Source: JANQPD01 sp963715655
GTDB taxonomy: Bacteria; Bacteroidota; Bacteroidia; Flavobacteriales; Schleiferiaceae
Length of the DNA stretch: 64,000 nucleotides
Direction of reading: 5' to 3'
NCBI GenBank assembly: GCA_963715655.1
Contig: OY970262.1
Span: 806,001 to 870,000 of the forward strand
Part shown: positions 7,913 through 16,908 of the stretch, in pieces
Layout of the letters: every line of letters begins with the position of its first letter
How positions within the stretch are numbered: the first letter of the stretch is position 1
The notes under the pieces: generated by a model
Databases searched by the model: none
The model's input: only the letters and a program-made list of their open reading frames with translations
Told to the model about the DNA's origin: nothing
Position numbers and translations under genes: made by a program

Positions 7913-9498
7913 GCAAAATTGACAATAATTTAGCCCTTACGGGAGATGCTCCTGCGGCATTAAACGCTGGGCAAAAGGGAGCCTCTATACTAGGAATGGC
8001 CGGATTTTTTATCATGCTCATAGCCCTATTTAATGTTGGCTTTACTAATAAAGTTATTTGGCTAGCCAGCTCTTTATCGGCAATTCTTGCTGGTATTATA
8101 TGGTTTTCTCACGCTAGTTATGCAGGTAAATCTGAAGGAATTAAAAATGATGGAGTTTGGTTTAAGAGTTTGAGTAGTAGAGGCTTTTGGGGATGGTTTT
8201 TAGGTTTGTTTATCACGGGGTTTTATGTAGTGCTATATTTTTATCCTCAATATCTGGGGTTAGTTAAAGAAGGCGATAATGTGGGGGTAATTGCACTATT
8301 TGACCCTTTAAGTTACGCCTTAAGTGATAATCCCGCTAGTCAATGGTTTGTATATGGCACGCTATATACTTTAGCAATTTTTGCATTTGGAATCAAGTTT
8401 ATTTACAAATATCGCCATAACCGTTATGAGGTAATAAGAACGTGTTCGGTAATGTTTTTTCAAACAGCCTTCGCTTTTTTAATTCCAGAATTAATGGCAC
8501 GTTTAAATAGTGATAGTTGGTCATTACCCTACTATGATTTAAAGAATATTTGGCCGTTAAACTATGGTAATTTTGAGCAGTATAGGGTAAATAGCTTTAT
8601 TGATGCGGGTACCATTGGTACAGCTTTGCTAATTTTTGGCATTGTTTCTATTTTGGTTATCACGCCAATTTTAACCTATCGCTACGGAAAGCGTTGGTAT
8701 TGCTCGTGGGTATGTGGCTGTGGTGGTTTAGCGGAAACAGCGGGAGATCCATTTCGTCACTTAAGTGATAAGAGCATGAAGGCGTGGAAGATAGAACGCT
8801 GGTTAATTCATGCTGTGGTAGTGTTTGTTACTATTATGACAACAGCCGTTGTATATTCCTACCTAGGCGATGATAGCAGAGAATATTGGCTGACTAAGAA
8901 TATCTTTTTAGGTGGTGTAGCAGCGTTGTTAACAGCAATATTTTTGTATGCCATTATTTTTAAAAGAGATAAATTACAAAAGGATGCTCAGTATGGAGCG
9001 ATTGGTTTTTTTGTAATCATTATTGGGCTATTTGGAATTCACTTTTTCAGCGGAACCCAAGATATTTTCTTTTTGCCAGCAGAAACGCTGCGTTCAACGT
9101 ATGGTTTTGCTATTGGGGCTGTGTTTTCTGGAGTGATTGGGGTTGGTTTTTATCCCTTAATGGGCAGTAGGGTTTGGTGTCGTTTTGGTTGTCCAATGGC
9201 TGCAATTTTAGGCTTTCAGCAAAAGTTATTTAGTAAGTTTAAAATTACAACTAATGGTGGGCAATGTATTAGTTGTGGTAACTGTTCCACCTATTGCGAA
9301 ATGGGTATTGATGTTCGCGCTTATGCTCAAAAAGGTCAGAATATAGTGCGTTCTAGTTGTGTAGGTTGTGGTATTTGCTCAGCTGTTTGTCCGCGAGGTG
9401 TTTTAAAGTTAGAGAATGATAGTCATAAAAATCGTGTTGATGAAAATCCGATTTTAATTGGTAATTCAGATGATTTAATGGCGTTGTTGAAAAGGTAG
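7909..9498 (+). CDS. Polytopic 4Fe-4S membrane protein (NosR/NapH/CcoG-like)
   Basis: The 529-residue protein has about ten membrane segments. Two conserved membrane-interface cysteine motifs are present (WYCSWVCGCGG near residue 264 and VWCRFGCPM near residue 423), followed by two ferredoxin-type clusters, CISCGNCSTYC and CVGCGICSAVC, near residues 450-490. NosR, NapH, RnfH-like and CcoG proteins share this layout and move electrons across or along the membrane. The second ferredoxin motif ends in the usual CP; the first has CE in place of CP. The gene is translationally coupled to the upstream flavoprotein. Which pathway it serves cannot be told from the sequence. Confidence 0.82.
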   Translation: MSKIDNNLALTGDAPAALNAGQKGASILGMAGFFIMLIALFNVGFTNKVIWLASSLSAILAGIIWFSHASYAGKSEGIKNDGVWFKSLSSRGFWGWFLGLFITGFYVVLYFYPQYLGLVKEGDNVGVIALFDPLSYALSDNPASQWFVYGTLYTLAIFAFGIKFIYKYRHNRYEVIRTCSVMFFQTAFAFLIPELMARLNSDSWSLPYYDLKNIWPLNYGNFEQYRVNSFIDAGTIGTALLIFGIVSILVITPILTYRYGKRWYCSWVCGCGGLAETAGDPFRHLSDKSMKAWKIERWLIHAVVVFVTIMTTAVVYSYLGDDSREYWLTKNIFLGGVAALLTAIFLYAIIFKRDKLQKDAQYGAIGFFVIIIGLFGIHFFSGTQDIFFLPAETLRSTYGFAIGAVFSGVIGVGFYPLMGSRVWCRFGCPMAAILGFQQKLFSKFKITTNGGQCISCGNCSTYCEMGIDVRAYAQKGQNIVRSSCVGCGICSAVCPRGVLKLENDSHKNRVDENPILIGNSDDLMALLKR

Positions 9499-9501
9499 CC
9501 T

Positions 9502-9978
9502 ATGCGAATGTTTATTGTGATGGTTTTAGCCACAGTTTGTTGGCAGAATAAAACTGAATTAAACTACCAAAAAACCTATTTCAAAAACAAACAACTTTCC
9601 AGCGAAGGCTGGCTTATAAACGGACAAAAAACCAAATATTGGAAATTTTATAATCCTTATGGAGTGCTCACTTCTAAAGGACACTTTGATACGAATGAAA
9701 AAGATAAGTATTGGTTTTATTATCATGCCAATGGAAACTTAAAGAGTGAAGGGCACTATGTAGATGGTAAAAAAACCGGTTGGTGGAATTTTTACACTAC
9801 TGAAAATCAGCTTATCGAAAAATGTCAGTACAAAGACAACCAAAGGCACGGTTACCGCGTACTTTTGAGCAATGAAAAACCCTATAAAGTAGAGCAATAC
9901 AAGGATGGAAAGAAAATGGATGAATGGAATAGTTACACATCCTTTATCCTAGATCATCCGGAGCTACTCGGCCAATGA
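9502..9978 (+). CDS. MORN-like/YwqK-family repeat protein
   Basis: The 158-residue protein has four or more copies of the repeat pattern G-x(4)-G-x(2)-T-x-W-x-F-Y-x(2)-G (for example GQKTKYWKFYNPYG, KDKYWFYYHANG, GKKTGWWNFYTTE), as in MORN-variant/YwqK proteins. A short hydrophobic N-terminus (MFIVMVLATVCW) may be a signal peptide. YwqK-like proteins are often labelled antitoxins from the Bacillus YwqJK pair, but in Bacteroidota they are common surface or periplasmic proteins of unknown role. It starts three bases after the Fe-S gene and overlaps the next glycosyltransferase by four bases. Confidence 0.72.
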   Translation: MRMFIVMVLATVCWQNKTELNYQKTYFKNKQLSSEGWLINGQKTKYWKFYNPYGVLTSKGHFDTNEKDKYWFYYHANGNLKSEGHYVDGKKTGWWNFYTTENQLIEKCQYKDNQRHGYRVLLSNEKPYKVEQYKDGKKMDEWNSYTSFILDHPELLGQ

Positions 9979-10670
9979 GCAAAGTTGTAAAAGTTATTAT
10001 TCCCGCTTTTAATGAGCAAGATTCCATTAAACATGTAATTGATGACATCCCCAAAAATTTGGTGGAAGAAATTATTGTGGTAAATAATAACAGTAGTGAC
10101 CTTACCGCAAAAATTGCCGAAGAAACTGGTGTTACAGTTTTATGTGAAAAGCAAAAAGGTTACGGGTTTGCCTGTTTAAAGGGTTTGGAGTACGTTGATA
10201 GTCAAGCGATAAAACCCGATGCCCTTGTTTTTTTAGATGCAGATTATTCTGATTTCCCTACCGAAATGCCCAAATTGCTAGACGCACTTTTTGTAGATAA
10301 GAACGACTTAGTAATTGGCGCCCGCGTGCAAAAATGGCGAGAAAAAGGGAGCATGACGCCTCCCCAAGTTTTTGGAAATTGGCTTGCCACTTTTCTTATG
10401 AAGCTTTTGTATGGAGCAAGATTTACGGATTTAGGGCCTTTTAGAGCTATAAAATATACGGCTTTGCAACAAATGAAAATGAAAGATCAAACGTTTGGCT
10501 GGACGGTAGAAATGCAGATAAAAGCGTTGAAAATGAAAATGCCTTATGCAGAAGTCCCTGTGCATTATCGAAATCGTATTGGGGTATCTAAAATTTCAGG
10601 AACCGTAAAGGGAACTATCTTAGCCGGCTATAAAATACTTTCGCTTATTTTTAAACACAGCCTTTCGTAA
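9975..10670 (+). CDS. Family 2 glycosyltransferase (polyprenol-phosphate type)
   Basis: A 231-residue GT-A protein: VIIPAFNEQDSI at the N-terminus, the DxD-type VFLDADYSD near residue 87, GARVQKW, and the later GWTVEMQIKAL block shared with dolichol-phosphate mannose/glucose synthases. There is no C-terminal membrane domain. In this family the enzyme moves a sugar from a nucleotide donor to a lipid phosphate at the inner face of the membrane. It overlaps its neighbours on both sides (ATGA-type with the YwqK gene, one base with the next GT2), so it belongs to the glycan operon. A lipid-linked sugar made here could feed the GT-C enzyme two genes downstream. Confidence 0.85.
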   Translation: MSKVVKVIIPAFNEQDSIKHVIDDIPKNLVEEIIVVNNNSSDLTAKIAEETGVTVLCEKQKGYGFACLKGLEYVDSQAIKPDALVFLDADYSDFPTEMPKLLDALFVDKNDLVIGARVQKWREKGSMTPPQVFGNWLATFLMKLLYGARFTDLGPFRAIKYTALQQMKMKDQTFGWTVEMQIKALKMKMPYAEVPVHYRNRIGVSKISGTVKGTILAGYKILSLIFKHSLS

Positions 10671-12142
10671 TGCAGATAGCACTAATGATAATTTACGTGC
10701 TTGCTTTAGCGCTCATATTCTTTTACAGTTTGGGTCAGCTCAATTTGTTACTCAATTATATATCAGCACAAAAGCTAACCGATAGCGCCCCACAATTTAA
10801 TTTTGATGTAGCTGATGAAATACCTCATGTAACCCTTCAGTTACCTTTGTATAATGAGTTGTATGTGTTAGAACGACTCTTTGAATCGGTGAGTAAAATG
10901 GATTACCCAAAAGATAAATTGGATATTCAAGTGTTAGATGATTCTACCGATGAGTCTGTAAGTCTTACTGCAAAATATGTGGCAGAATTAAGAGCTAAAG
11001 GCTTTGATATAAATCAGATAAGGCGTGTAGATAGGAAGGGCTTTAAAGCGGGAGCCCTAAAGGAAGGATTGAAGGAATGTAAAGGGGAATTTATAGCCAT
11101 ATTTGACGCGGATTTTATGCCCCAGCCTAGCTTTCTTAAGGAAACAGTGCCTTATTTTAAGGATAAAAAAATAGGTGTGGTGCAAACACGCTGGGGGCAC
11201 ACCAATCGTAATTATTCGGCTTTAACAAAAAGCCAAGCTTTTGCCTTAGATGCGCATTTTACCATTGAGCAAGTTGGGCGTAACAGTAAAAATCACTTTA
11301 TAAATTTTAATGGTACAGCTGGTGTTTGGCGCAAAGCCTGCATTATGGATGCTGGTAATTGGCAAAGCGACACCCTTACCGAAGACTTGGATTTAAGTTA
11401 CCGTTCGCAGCTTAAGGGTTGGGAATTTAAGTATTTGGAAGATGTAGAAACCCCCGCTGAATTACCAATTATTATCAGCGCAGCACGGTCGCAGCAATTT
11501 AGGTGGAACAAAGGTGGAGCCGAGAACTTTAGAAAAATGAAATGGCGAATTATTTTTGATAAAACCATGCCGCTCAAAACTAAAATACATGGCTTGCTCC
11601 ACTTGCTTAACAGTACCATGTTTTTAAGTGTGTTTACCGTAGCGGTGCTCAGCATCCCAATGTTGTACATCAAATTTCATAGTCCGGAGTATAAAATTTT
11701 CTTTCAAGCTTCAGGAGTTTTTGTATTAAGCACGGTTATTTTTTACGTGTATTATTGGTTTGCTTACCGCAAGATGCACGGTAACAATTTCACCACATTT
11801 ATGTGTTATACCAGAGATTTTTTTACCTTTTTTACCATTGCCATGGGATTATCGCTGCACAATTCGGTAGCCGTTTTAGAAGGACACTTGGGTAAGAAAA
11901 GTGCTTTTATTAGGACTCCAAAATTTAATATAGACAAGCTTTCTGATGGCTGGAAAAACAACAAATACGTAGTTAACAACCTTACATTTATTAATTGGAT
12001 GGAAGGCTTGCTAATGCTCTATTTCCTTTTTGGAATTTACAGTGCTTTCAGGTTGATGGATTATGGCTTACTGCCCTTTCACCTAATGTTGTTTTTAGGT
12101 TTTGGTTTTGTGTTTTATAAATCCTTACGATGCAAAGTGTAA
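10670..12142 (+). CDS. Membrane family 2 glycosyltransferase, cellulose-synthase-like
   Basis: The 490-residue protein has one N-terminal membrane helix, a cytoplasmic GT-A domain and several C-terminal helices. All processive-type signature residues are visible: VLDDSTDES, FDADFM (DxD), the TEDLDL acid and QQFRWNKG (QxxRW). This matches the CESA/CslA-like group whose members make beta-linked glucans or mannans and extrude them across the inner membrane. The product cannot be read from the sequence. The last 13 bases overlap the following GT-C gene. Confidence 0.85.
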   Translation: MQIALMIIYVLALALIFFYSLGQLNLLLNYISAQKLTDSAPQFNFDVADEIPHVTLQLPLYNELYVLERLFESVSKMDYPKDKLDIQVLDDSTDESVSLTAKYVAELRAKGFDINQIRRVDRKGFKAGALKEGLKECKGEFIAIFDADFMPQPSFLKETVPYFKDKKIGVVQTRWGHTNRNYSALTKSQAFALDAHFTIEQVGRNSKNHFINFNGTAGVWRKACIMDAGNWQSDTLTEDLDLSYRSQLKGWEFKYLEDVETPAELPIIISAARSQQFRWNKGGAENFRKMKWRIIFDKTMPLKTKIHGLLHLLNSTMFLSVFTVAVLSIPMLYIKFHSPEYKIFFQASGVFVLSTVIFYVYYWFAYRKMHGNNFTTFMCYTRDFFTFFTIAMGLSLHNSVAVLEGHLGKKSAFIRTPKFNIDKLSDGWKNNKYVVNNLTFINWMEGLLMLYFLFGIYSAFRLMDYGLLPFHLMLFLGFGFVFYKSLRCKV

Positions 12143-13488
12143 ATGTGCATCAACGAGGCGTGGCAGCCCTTGGCGTACTGCTTTCTTTTGTTGGGTATGG
12201 CTGCTTTGCTCGCTTTGTAGAGCGCACGGATTTTACCAGCGTTTTTGGCTTGTACGCTTTACTTTTTGCCGCTTTTTATGGCATATACAAAAGTGGTTTC
12301 ACATTTAGGCAGCTGGTAGTTTTATCCGTTTTGTTTCGTTTACTTTTTATTGTTTCTATCCCTGCTTTAAGTAATGATTATTACCGCTTTGTGTGGGATG
12401 GACGGATGCTTGCCGCTGGTTTTAATCCGTATTTATACATTCCGCAAGAGTTTTTGCAAACCAACCCAAATGCTATTACACATGGCGCTGCTTTGGTAAG
12501 TGGCATGGGTAATTTAAGCGCCACGCATTTCACGGTGTATCCCCCTTTAAATCAACTTTGTTATTGGGTGGCCGGCTGGCTTTTTCCTAACGATGTTGCA
12601 TCGGCCATAGCCACCATGCGCGTAATTATACTAGCAGCCGACTTAGCCGTAATATATGTGGGTGTGAAAGTATTGAACCTTTTAGGGAAGGCACCACGCA
12701 AAATATTCCTGTACGTGCTAAACCCTTTTGTAATTCTTGAATTTACCGGTAACCTGCACTGGGAAGGCGTGATGGCGTTGTTACTATTGGTAGGAGTATA
12801 TTTTGTGCTTACCAAAAAATGGTTTAATGGAGCCTTATTTTGGGGCTTATCGGTATCAATAAAATTAATTCCACTTCTTTTTTTACCACTACTTTTTTCA
12901 AAACTAGGATTCAAAAAAACTATACTTTTTGGCGCAGTTACCGTAGGCGTTTTGGCGCTATTGTTTGCGCCATTTTTATCAGCAACACTACTTGCTAATT
13001 TTGGCAGCAGCATTGAGTTGTACTTTCAAAGTTTTGAGTTTAACGCAAGTGTGTATTATGTTTTTAGAGAAATAGGCTACATAATAAATGGGTTTAACAA
13101 CATTGCTTTAATTGGTAAAATACTTCCAGTTTTAGTTCTTATTTATGTTGTGGTGCTAAGCGTTATCTCCCGAAAAGGAAACCAAAATGAATTGCCTAAA
13201 TGGATGCTTTTTGCTATTTGCGGATACTATGTATTGAGCACTACCGTACATCCTTGGTATTTGGGCGTGCCGCTATTATTAAGTGTTTTTACACGTTACC
13301 GTTTTATGCAAGTGTGGACGTTTGTAATCATTACAACCTATTGGGCGTATGCTTTTCCGGAGTGGCAAGAACAACTTTGGGTGGTAGCTTTGGAGTATAT
13401 TTCGGTAATGCTTTTCTTTTTAGCAGAGCACTTCAATTGGTTTGGCTTAGCCGATAAAAATCTATTAAAATGGCAAAAAACAGAATGA
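12130..13488 (+). CDS. Polytopic GT-C glycosyltransferase (GT87/mannosyltransferase-like)
   Basis: This 452-residue protein has about eleven membrane helices. A periplasmic-loop motif SNDYYRFVWDGRMLAAGFNPY near residues 80-100 is typical of DUF2029/GT87 polyprenol-phosphate mannosyltransferases, with the acidic D of NDYYR as the likely catalytic residue. Such enzymes use a lipid-linked sugar on the periplasmic side, fitting the polyprenol-phosphate-type GT2 encoded two genes upstream. The ATG lies inside the last codons of the upstream GT2 gene, and its stop overlaps the GH113-like start. The exact sugar and acceptor are unknown. Confidence 0.75.
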   Translation: MQSVNVHQRGVAALGVLLSFVGYGCFARFVERTDFTSVFGLYALLFAAFYGIYKSGFTFRQLVVLSVLFRLLFIVSIPALSNDYYRFVWDGRMLAAGFNPYLYIPQEFLQTNPNAITHGAALVSGMGNLSATHFTVYPPLNQLCYWVAGWLFPNDVASAIATMRVIILAADLAVIYVGVKVLNLLGKAPRKIFLYVLNPFVILEFTGNLHWEGVMALLLLVGVYFVLTKKWFNGALFWGLSVSIKLIPLLFLPLLFSKLGFKKTILFGAVTVGVLALLFAPFLSATLLANFGSSIELYFQSFEFNASVYYVFREIGYIINGFNNIALIGKILPVLVLIYVVVLSVISRKGNQNELPKWMLFAICGYYVLSTTVHPWYLGVPLLLSVFTRYRFMQVWTFVIITTYWAYAFPEWQEQLWVVALEYISVMLFFLAEHFNWFGLADKNLLKWQKTE

Positions 13489-14501
13489 ACATACTTTGGA
13501 TATTACTCAATTTGTTTACCGCCATAGCTTGTAGAAAAGCAGCGGTGGAAGCTGATGCACCTAAAGAATACGGCACAATAAAAGGCATTAGTTATGAAAG
13601 CCCGAGTAGTGCAGTAAGTGCTGAAACTTTTACTTCAATGACGCAGATAAACGGCAATTACGTAGCCATTATTCCTTTTGGCTTTGTGCGTCCAAGCGAC
13701 CCAACCGTTCAGTTTGATTTGGAATGGCAATGGTGGGGAGAACGGAGTGAAGGCGTGCAAAAGTTAACGCAGTATGCGCACCAAAAAGGGATGGAAGTAA
13801 TGATAAAACCACAAGTTTGGATTGGTGGAGGCGGCTTTACGGGCACTTATGAACCGGAAAATGAAGCGGGCTGGATTAGTTTAGAAAAAAGTTACCGTGC
13901 TTATATTATGCGCTTTGCGCGAGTGGCAGAAAAAGAAAACGCCAAATTATTTTGTGTGGGTACCGAATTTAAAGCGTTTATGAAGGCACGGCCAAAATTT
14001 TGGGGTGCGTTAATTGATTCCGTTCGGATGGTTTATTCAGGTGAGTTAACTTATGCCGGCAATTGGGATTCTTATAAAGATTTTCCGCATTGGGCAAAAT
14101 TAGATTACATAGGTGTAGATGCTTATTTTCCATTGAGTGATGCGCAAACCCCTACGGTGGCGCAACTGCGTAACGGCTGGCAAGGACCAAAAGCAGAAAT
14201 TTTAGCCTTGCAGAAAGCGTATAACAAGCCGGTAATTTTTACAGAATACGGATATAGAAGCATTGATTATTGTGCAAAAACGCCTTGGGAAAGCGGTGCT
14301 TCTGATCATGTAAACTTGCAATCTCAAAAAAATGGTTACCAAGCGTTTTATGAAGAATTTTGGGGAGAACCTTGGTTTGCTGGTGCTTTTTTATGGAAAT
14401 GGCATCCCGAACATGCTACTGCCGGTGGCTTAAATAACAATCGCTTTACCCCACAAAACAAACCGGTAGAAGCCACTATTAAAGAGTGGTATGGGAAATA
14501 A
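13485..14501 (+). CDS. GH113-like glycoside hydrolase, probable lipoprotein
   Basis: About 338 residues with a lipoprotein-like signal (LLNLFTAIACRKA). The TIM-barrel sequence resembles GH113 beta-mannanases: MVMIKPQVW-type strand, FCVGTEFKAF with the likely acid/base Glu, and VIFTEYGYRS with the likely nucleophile Glu. I chose the ATG at 13485, which forms an ATGA overlap with the upstream stop and leaves a clean signal peptide; an in-frame ATG at 13470 is the alternative. A hydrolase at the end of a glycan-assembly operon often trims or releases the polymer, as in other synthase-dependent systems. This role is inferred from context. Confidence 0.75.
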   Translation: MNILWILLNLFTAIACRKAAVEADAPKEYGTIKGISYESPSSAVSAETFTSMTQINGNYVAIIPFGFVRPSDPTVQFDLEWQWWGERSEGVQKLTQYAHQKGMEVMIKPQVWIGGGGFTGTYEPENEAGWISLEKSYRAYIMRFARVAEKENAKLFCVGTEFKAFMKARPKFWGALIDSVRMVYSGELTYAGNWDSYKDFPHWAKLDYIGVDAYFPLSDAQTPTVAQLRNGWQGPKAEILALQKAYNKPVIFTEYGYRSIDYCAKTPWESGASDHVNLQSQKNGYQAFYEEFWGEPWFAGAFLWKWHPEHATAGGLNNNRFTPQNKPVEATIKEWYGK

Positions 14502-14782
14502 CATAGTTTTTAAGCTTGCCTCCAAAAGAGATGGATCGAAGTTACCTAGTTCGAAAACTAAAAAAGCGAACCGTAGAAGGAAGTAGATAGCGCGTGAAGC
14601 TGAAAAGCATAAGCCCAAAACTAAAATTGGAAGATTGCAGCTTGCCAAGGAAAGACATTCTACCATGCTCATAGCGTTGCAATAAGGCTAAATTGATTTG
14701 ATTAATCTACCGAAAATAGTACGCAATTTTCATTTAGTTTTTTTTGTATGTTTACCTTCAAAACCTGTAAAAAATTAAACCC

Positions 14783-16225
14783 ATGCGAGTAAAAGTTATT
14801 TTCTTCTGTCTTTTTTGTAACACACTATTATTAGCTCAAAATTATCATCCTTTTCCGGTTGCTACCGATACTTTTAGCTTTGCAAACACGGAGGGTGAAG
14901 TGCGTTTCATAACCTTTGATTCAGTAGCTACCAATGCTAATGCAACTGTGTATTACCCGCATAAAGAGATACGATTTATTGATGATCCCAATAGTACTTG
15001 TCAAGGTCATTTATTTGATACTGCTTGGGCGGGTTATTCTATAGAGCTTATTGGCACGCAAACAACCTTTAATCACCCTGATTATACCTTGTTTTTTGAT
15101 GCAACAAATCAAAGCTCATCAGCAATACCCGCGGGTGAATTGATGTATTTGGATAGAAAATTTGATTTAACCGTTAGCTTTCAACAAAAATCCTATAAAC
15201 CAATATTCAACGGGCAATCTGATACAGTTCTCACCTACATACTTAGTGGTACAGATTCTTTAGGCAATGCGCTTGCTCCTGCTGGAAATGGAGGAGGTGT
15301 TATAGAAATTTCAAGAAACCATGGACTTCTTTCGCTTCCTTATTATTTTCATACGTATGATATTTTTCAAAAAAATCAATATAACCGAATAGCATATACT
15401 TTTTTAACCAGAAAAGCTGTTTTCAATTATGAGGTTGGTGACGTATATCAATACCTAACAAGTGGTTTTAAATTCGCTTCTAGCCCTCCCGTAAATTTTT
15501 TGCCTACCTATACCCAACATGAAATTATGGCCAAAACTATGGTAACGAATGATAGTGTAGTATATCAAATTAAACGAAAGAAAAGCTTTTACCAAATTAA
15601 TTTCACCACCGGTATCAATGAATTTAAAGTTACAAATGATACTATTGTCCAAAGTTTTGGAAGGCTTAATCAGCGCATGAGTACTAAACTTTCACACCAA
15701 GCAGATACTATTTCCAGCTTTCCATTTGAACATCCGGTTTGGTTGAAAAATGGCTTTTGGAGCAGAGACGGCATTGTGTTTTTAGACAACTTTTTTGAAA
15801 ACAACGCTACTTGCTTGCGTTATGCATTTGAGGCTGCAAACAATATGACGTATTACCATCAAGGGCTAGGGCTTACGTATCAAGAGGGCTATGCCTACGC
15901 TTTTGCAACATTTAATGCCTACGAAATGATTTATTTTAGCAAAGCCGGTGGACAAACAGGAGGCTCTTATAAAAACATTGGTTTGGAAGAAAATGCTGAA
16001 GTTTTACCTATTTCTTTCTACCCAAATCCTGTAAGTAAAATGCTTAATGTAGTGCTGCCAAAAAATACATTGACCCAGGAAGTAAAAGTTTACAATAGCA
16101 CCGGACAGTTGCTTATTAATACCGTTGTAAATGAAAGCAACACTTTATTAAATGTAGAAAACTTGCCTTCCGGGATTTATATTTTAACGTATAAAAGTGA
16201 GCAGGCTAAATTTATAAAGTTGTAA
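14783..16225 (+). CDS. Secreted protein with T9SS type A sorting domain
   Basis: The 480-residue protein has a signal peptide (VIFFCLFCNTLLLAQ). Its C-terminal ~75 residues form the type IX sorting domain: ISFYPNPVSKMLNV, VKVYNSTGQLL, LPSGIYIL and a terminal basic stretch FIKL. Proteins with this tail cross the outer membrane by T9SS and are anchored or released. The ~380-residue central region is not recognised and shows no catalytic motif. A 280-base gap separates it from the glycan operon, so it is probably transcribed on its own. The pseudogene on the other strand overlaps its last codons. Confidence 0.85.
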   Translation: MRVKVIFFCLFCNTLLLAQNYHPFPVATDTFSFANTEGEVRFITFDSVATNANATVYYPHKEIRFIDDPNSTCQGHLFDTAWAGYSIELIGTQTTFNHPDYTLFFDATNQSSSAIPAGELMYLDRKFDLTVSFQQKSYKPIFNGQSDTVLTYILSGTDSLGNALAPAGNGGGVIEISRNHGLLSLPYYFHTYDIFQKNQYNRIAYTFLTRKAVFNYEVGDVYQYLTSGFKFASSPPVNFLPTYTQHEIMAKTMVTNDSVVYQIKRKKSFYQINFTTGINEFKVTNDTIVQSFGRLNQRMSTKLSHQADTISSFPFEHPVWLKNGFWSRDGIVFLDNFFENNATCLRYAFEAANNMTYYHQGLGLTYQEGYAYAFATFNAYEMIYFSKAGGQTGGSYKNIGLEENAEVLPISFYPNPVSKMLNVVLPKNTLTQEVKVYNSTGQLLINTVVNESNTLLNVENLPSGIYILTYKSEQAKFIKL

Positions 16226-16681
16226 GCAACGCTTCTGAGCAGCTCGTTTGGTTTCAATATATCTTTTCTTTTCTATTAATGTTGCAATTTCTATTTTGCA
16301 TGAAGATTGTTTAATTGCGTTACTCAGCTCCGTCAAAGTGGTAATACTTTTATTAATAAAAAAGTCGTACGCTGAAACATCAAACACCGAAGGAACGAAA
16401 TGGTAGCAAATGGTATTTCTAGATAAAGGGCCAGAAGCAGTGCGGAGGTAGCAATACGTACCATGCTCTTTTTGAACCACCAATACGCCAAATATTTTAC
16501 CTTTTTGCAAGCTAAAATTATACAACTAATTATTAGATTCAGCGATTATAAATACTTGAAATTCGAGTGTATCTATTTTTACAATTTCGGGAATAACTTC
16601 GCCAAATGGATTGTTTAGTTTTTGGGGTAGTTCAACAGGGAAAGATTTGTTTGGAAGTTGAAAATGAATTGTTTTGAGCAT
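16184..16681 (-). pseudogene. Truncated RluA-family pseudouridine synthase remnant
   Basis: Reading from ATG 16681, about 50 codons run to a TAG at 16526-16528, and the same frame then continues to 16184. The second part (KGKIFGVLVVQ...TYCYLRTASGPL...FVPSVFDV) closely resembles the N-terminal insert seen in Bacteroidota RluA-type pseudouridine synthases, which typically reads GKMFGVLVV...GYLAAFSGKL...FVPPVFD. The first part (NNPFGEVIPEIVKI) fits the region just before it. The catalytic domain with its Asp is absent, and the frame ends inside the neighbouring T9SS gene. I infer a decayed fragment. The match is from memory of the family, not from a search. Confidence 0.5.
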
Positions 16682-16860
16682 GAATAATTTTACTTACGTA
16701 TTATAAATATTTGGATATTAATGTCTTATCATGTGGAATCAAGATGACAGGATTAATATATTTCTAAGGTTTTCCGCACGTTCATATAACTCTACGTAGC
16801 CGTCAGACCACGCAAAAACTCACGTTAAATTGTGTGTAACTTTAAAGAATATTCTATGGC

Positions 16861-16903
16861 TGTTTTTACTTGTGTTTTATCTTGAACACAAGTTCTAAAA
16901 ACA
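16861..16903 (+). promoter_or_regulatory. Hairpin immediately upstream of the transposase start
   Basis: TGTTTTTACTTGTGTT pairs with AACACAAG-TTC-TAAAAACA around an 8-base loop: 16 base pairs with one 3-base bulge. It ends five bases before the transposase ATG at 16909. Several insertion sequences fold the start region of read-through transcripts to keep transposase low; this hairpin is placed for that, but the role is inferred. Confidence 0.5.
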
Positions 16904-16908
16904 GTAGT

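Noticed and set aside
9502..9978. YwqK-like protein as an antitoxin
   Set aside because: No toxin partner is adjacent; the repeat protein label is safer.
16780..16860. Search for the left inverted repeat of the IS element
   Set aside because: No segment matched the right end beyond a few bases, so no terminal repeat is reported.
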